From the NCBI RefSeq assembly GCF_011075055.1, contig NC_058138.1:6406001-6470000 (forward strand): a DNA stretch of 64,000 nt, read 5' to 3'. The notes below the pieces were generated by a model. The model made no database searches. It saw only the letters and a program-made list of their open reading frames with translations, and had not been told where the DNA came from. Positions 63,755-64,000 of this stretch are shown piece by piece. The first letter of the stretch is position 1. Every line of letters begins with the position of its first letter. The position numbers were made by a program, and so were the translations under genes. This DNA is from Mangifera indica (Eukaryota; Streptophyta; Magnoliopsida; Sapindales; Anacardiaceae).

Positions 63755-63765
63755 TATATAAATAG
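63755..63765 (+). promoter_or_regulatory. TATA box of the NYN-domain gene
   Basis: TATATAAATAG, 134 bp before the ATG, a strong plant TATA match. It predicts a leader of about 100 nt. Confidence 0.65.
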
Positions 63766-63898
63766 ATTTTTAGAAAAGGCTAGACATTATTGGTCCATTC
63801 TTTGCTCTTTGCTTCTTGAACTCATCTTCTTCAGCTTTAAGTTTTACATCTATATAGAGAACAGCTGTTGAACGAAGAAGGAGGTGGAGATTTCAGCC

Positions 63899-64000
63899 AT
63901 GGGAGTTGGAGGAGGAGTTGCAGAGAAGCAATATGTGAAGGCTAAGACTTCAGTGTGGTGGGATATAGAGAATTGTCAGGTGCCAAAAGGGTGTGAGCCT
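63899..64000 (+). CDS. MARF1/limkain-b1-type NYN-domain protein (start only, runs off window)
   Basis: Open from the ATG to the window edge (34 codons). After a Gly-rich start it reads [17 protein letters not shown], the first strand of the NYN (PIN-like) nuclease domain with the acidic residue of WWDIEN that helps bind metal. Plant members of this family carry C-terminal OST-HTH/LOTUS modules and are putative RNA-processing proteins. The start context is GCCATGG (G at -3 and +4). It lies in the same orientation as the pseudogene at 19.9-22.1 kb, which lacks just this first exon. Family call is confident; function in this plant is inferred. Confidence 0.85.
   Translation, partial: MGVGGGVAEKQYVKAKTSVWWDIENCQVPKGCEP

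Noticed and set aside
1..64000. tRNA, rRNA and CRISPR features
   Set aside because: No tRNA-like A/B boxes with a cloverleaf, no rRNA text, and no regularly spaced short repeats were seen. By-eye inspection could miss a tRNA.

Overview
The window is nuclear DNA from a flowering plant, almost certainly a dicot. It is AT-rich, with GT-AG introns, coiled-coil NLR resistance genes, a PPR gene relic, plant LTR retrotransposons primed by initiator Met-tRNA, LINE remains, and hAT-like, Mutator-like and AT-rich MITEs. I cannot name the species.

Region by region: (1) 1-7160 holds a minus-strand CC-NB-ARC-LRR gene (NLR A). Seven complete exons and the start of an eighth are visible, all open, all spliced in frame; the 3' end lies off the left edge. 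Its LRR part is built from a repeated pair of exons. (2) 7.2-12.7 kb is a tandem duplication of the NLR 5' flank. The second copy (10.73-12.72 kb) keeps only the 5' leader and start codon of a lost NLR. (3) 12.8-16.6 kb is mostly unassigned, with one hAT-like element and one short decayed coding segment. (4) 17.0-22.1 kb carries two adjacent dead genes on the plus strand, a PPR protein and a MARF1/limkain-b1-type NYN-domain protein that keeps an intron. A ~510 bp retroposed insert with a 12-bp target duplication follows. (5) 24-37.3 kb is a nest of transposons: a decayed Ty3/gypsy element, a copia element broken by a LINE tail and by a 2.3-kb insertion that looks like a solo LTR, and a foldback MITE in the gypsy LTR. 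(6) 38.3-40.6 kb is a second NLR (NLR B), plus strand, with the same promoter and first two exons as A but cut short just after the GLPL motif. (7) 41.6-43.6 kb is a deletion-derivative copia. (8) 45.5-50.7 kb is a patchwork of gene pieces: a small plus-strand gene with a viroplasmin/RNase H N-terminal-type domain and a zinc ribbon, lying in a ~720-bp inverted duplication, then an acidic exon, an unprocessed alpha-SNAP pseudogene and an orphan exon. (9) 50.8-63.7 kb is gene-poor, with nested MITEs and a duplicated ~1-kb block. (10) At 63899 an intact NYN-domain gene starts and runs off the right edge; it belongs to the family of the pseudogene at ~20 kb.

Functionally, NLR A is the likely working immune receptor and NLR B a truncated relative. 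The NYN gene at the right edge would encode a putative RNA-processing nuclease. Most of the rest is transposon or pseudogene. All domain calls are by eye; no database search was possible.
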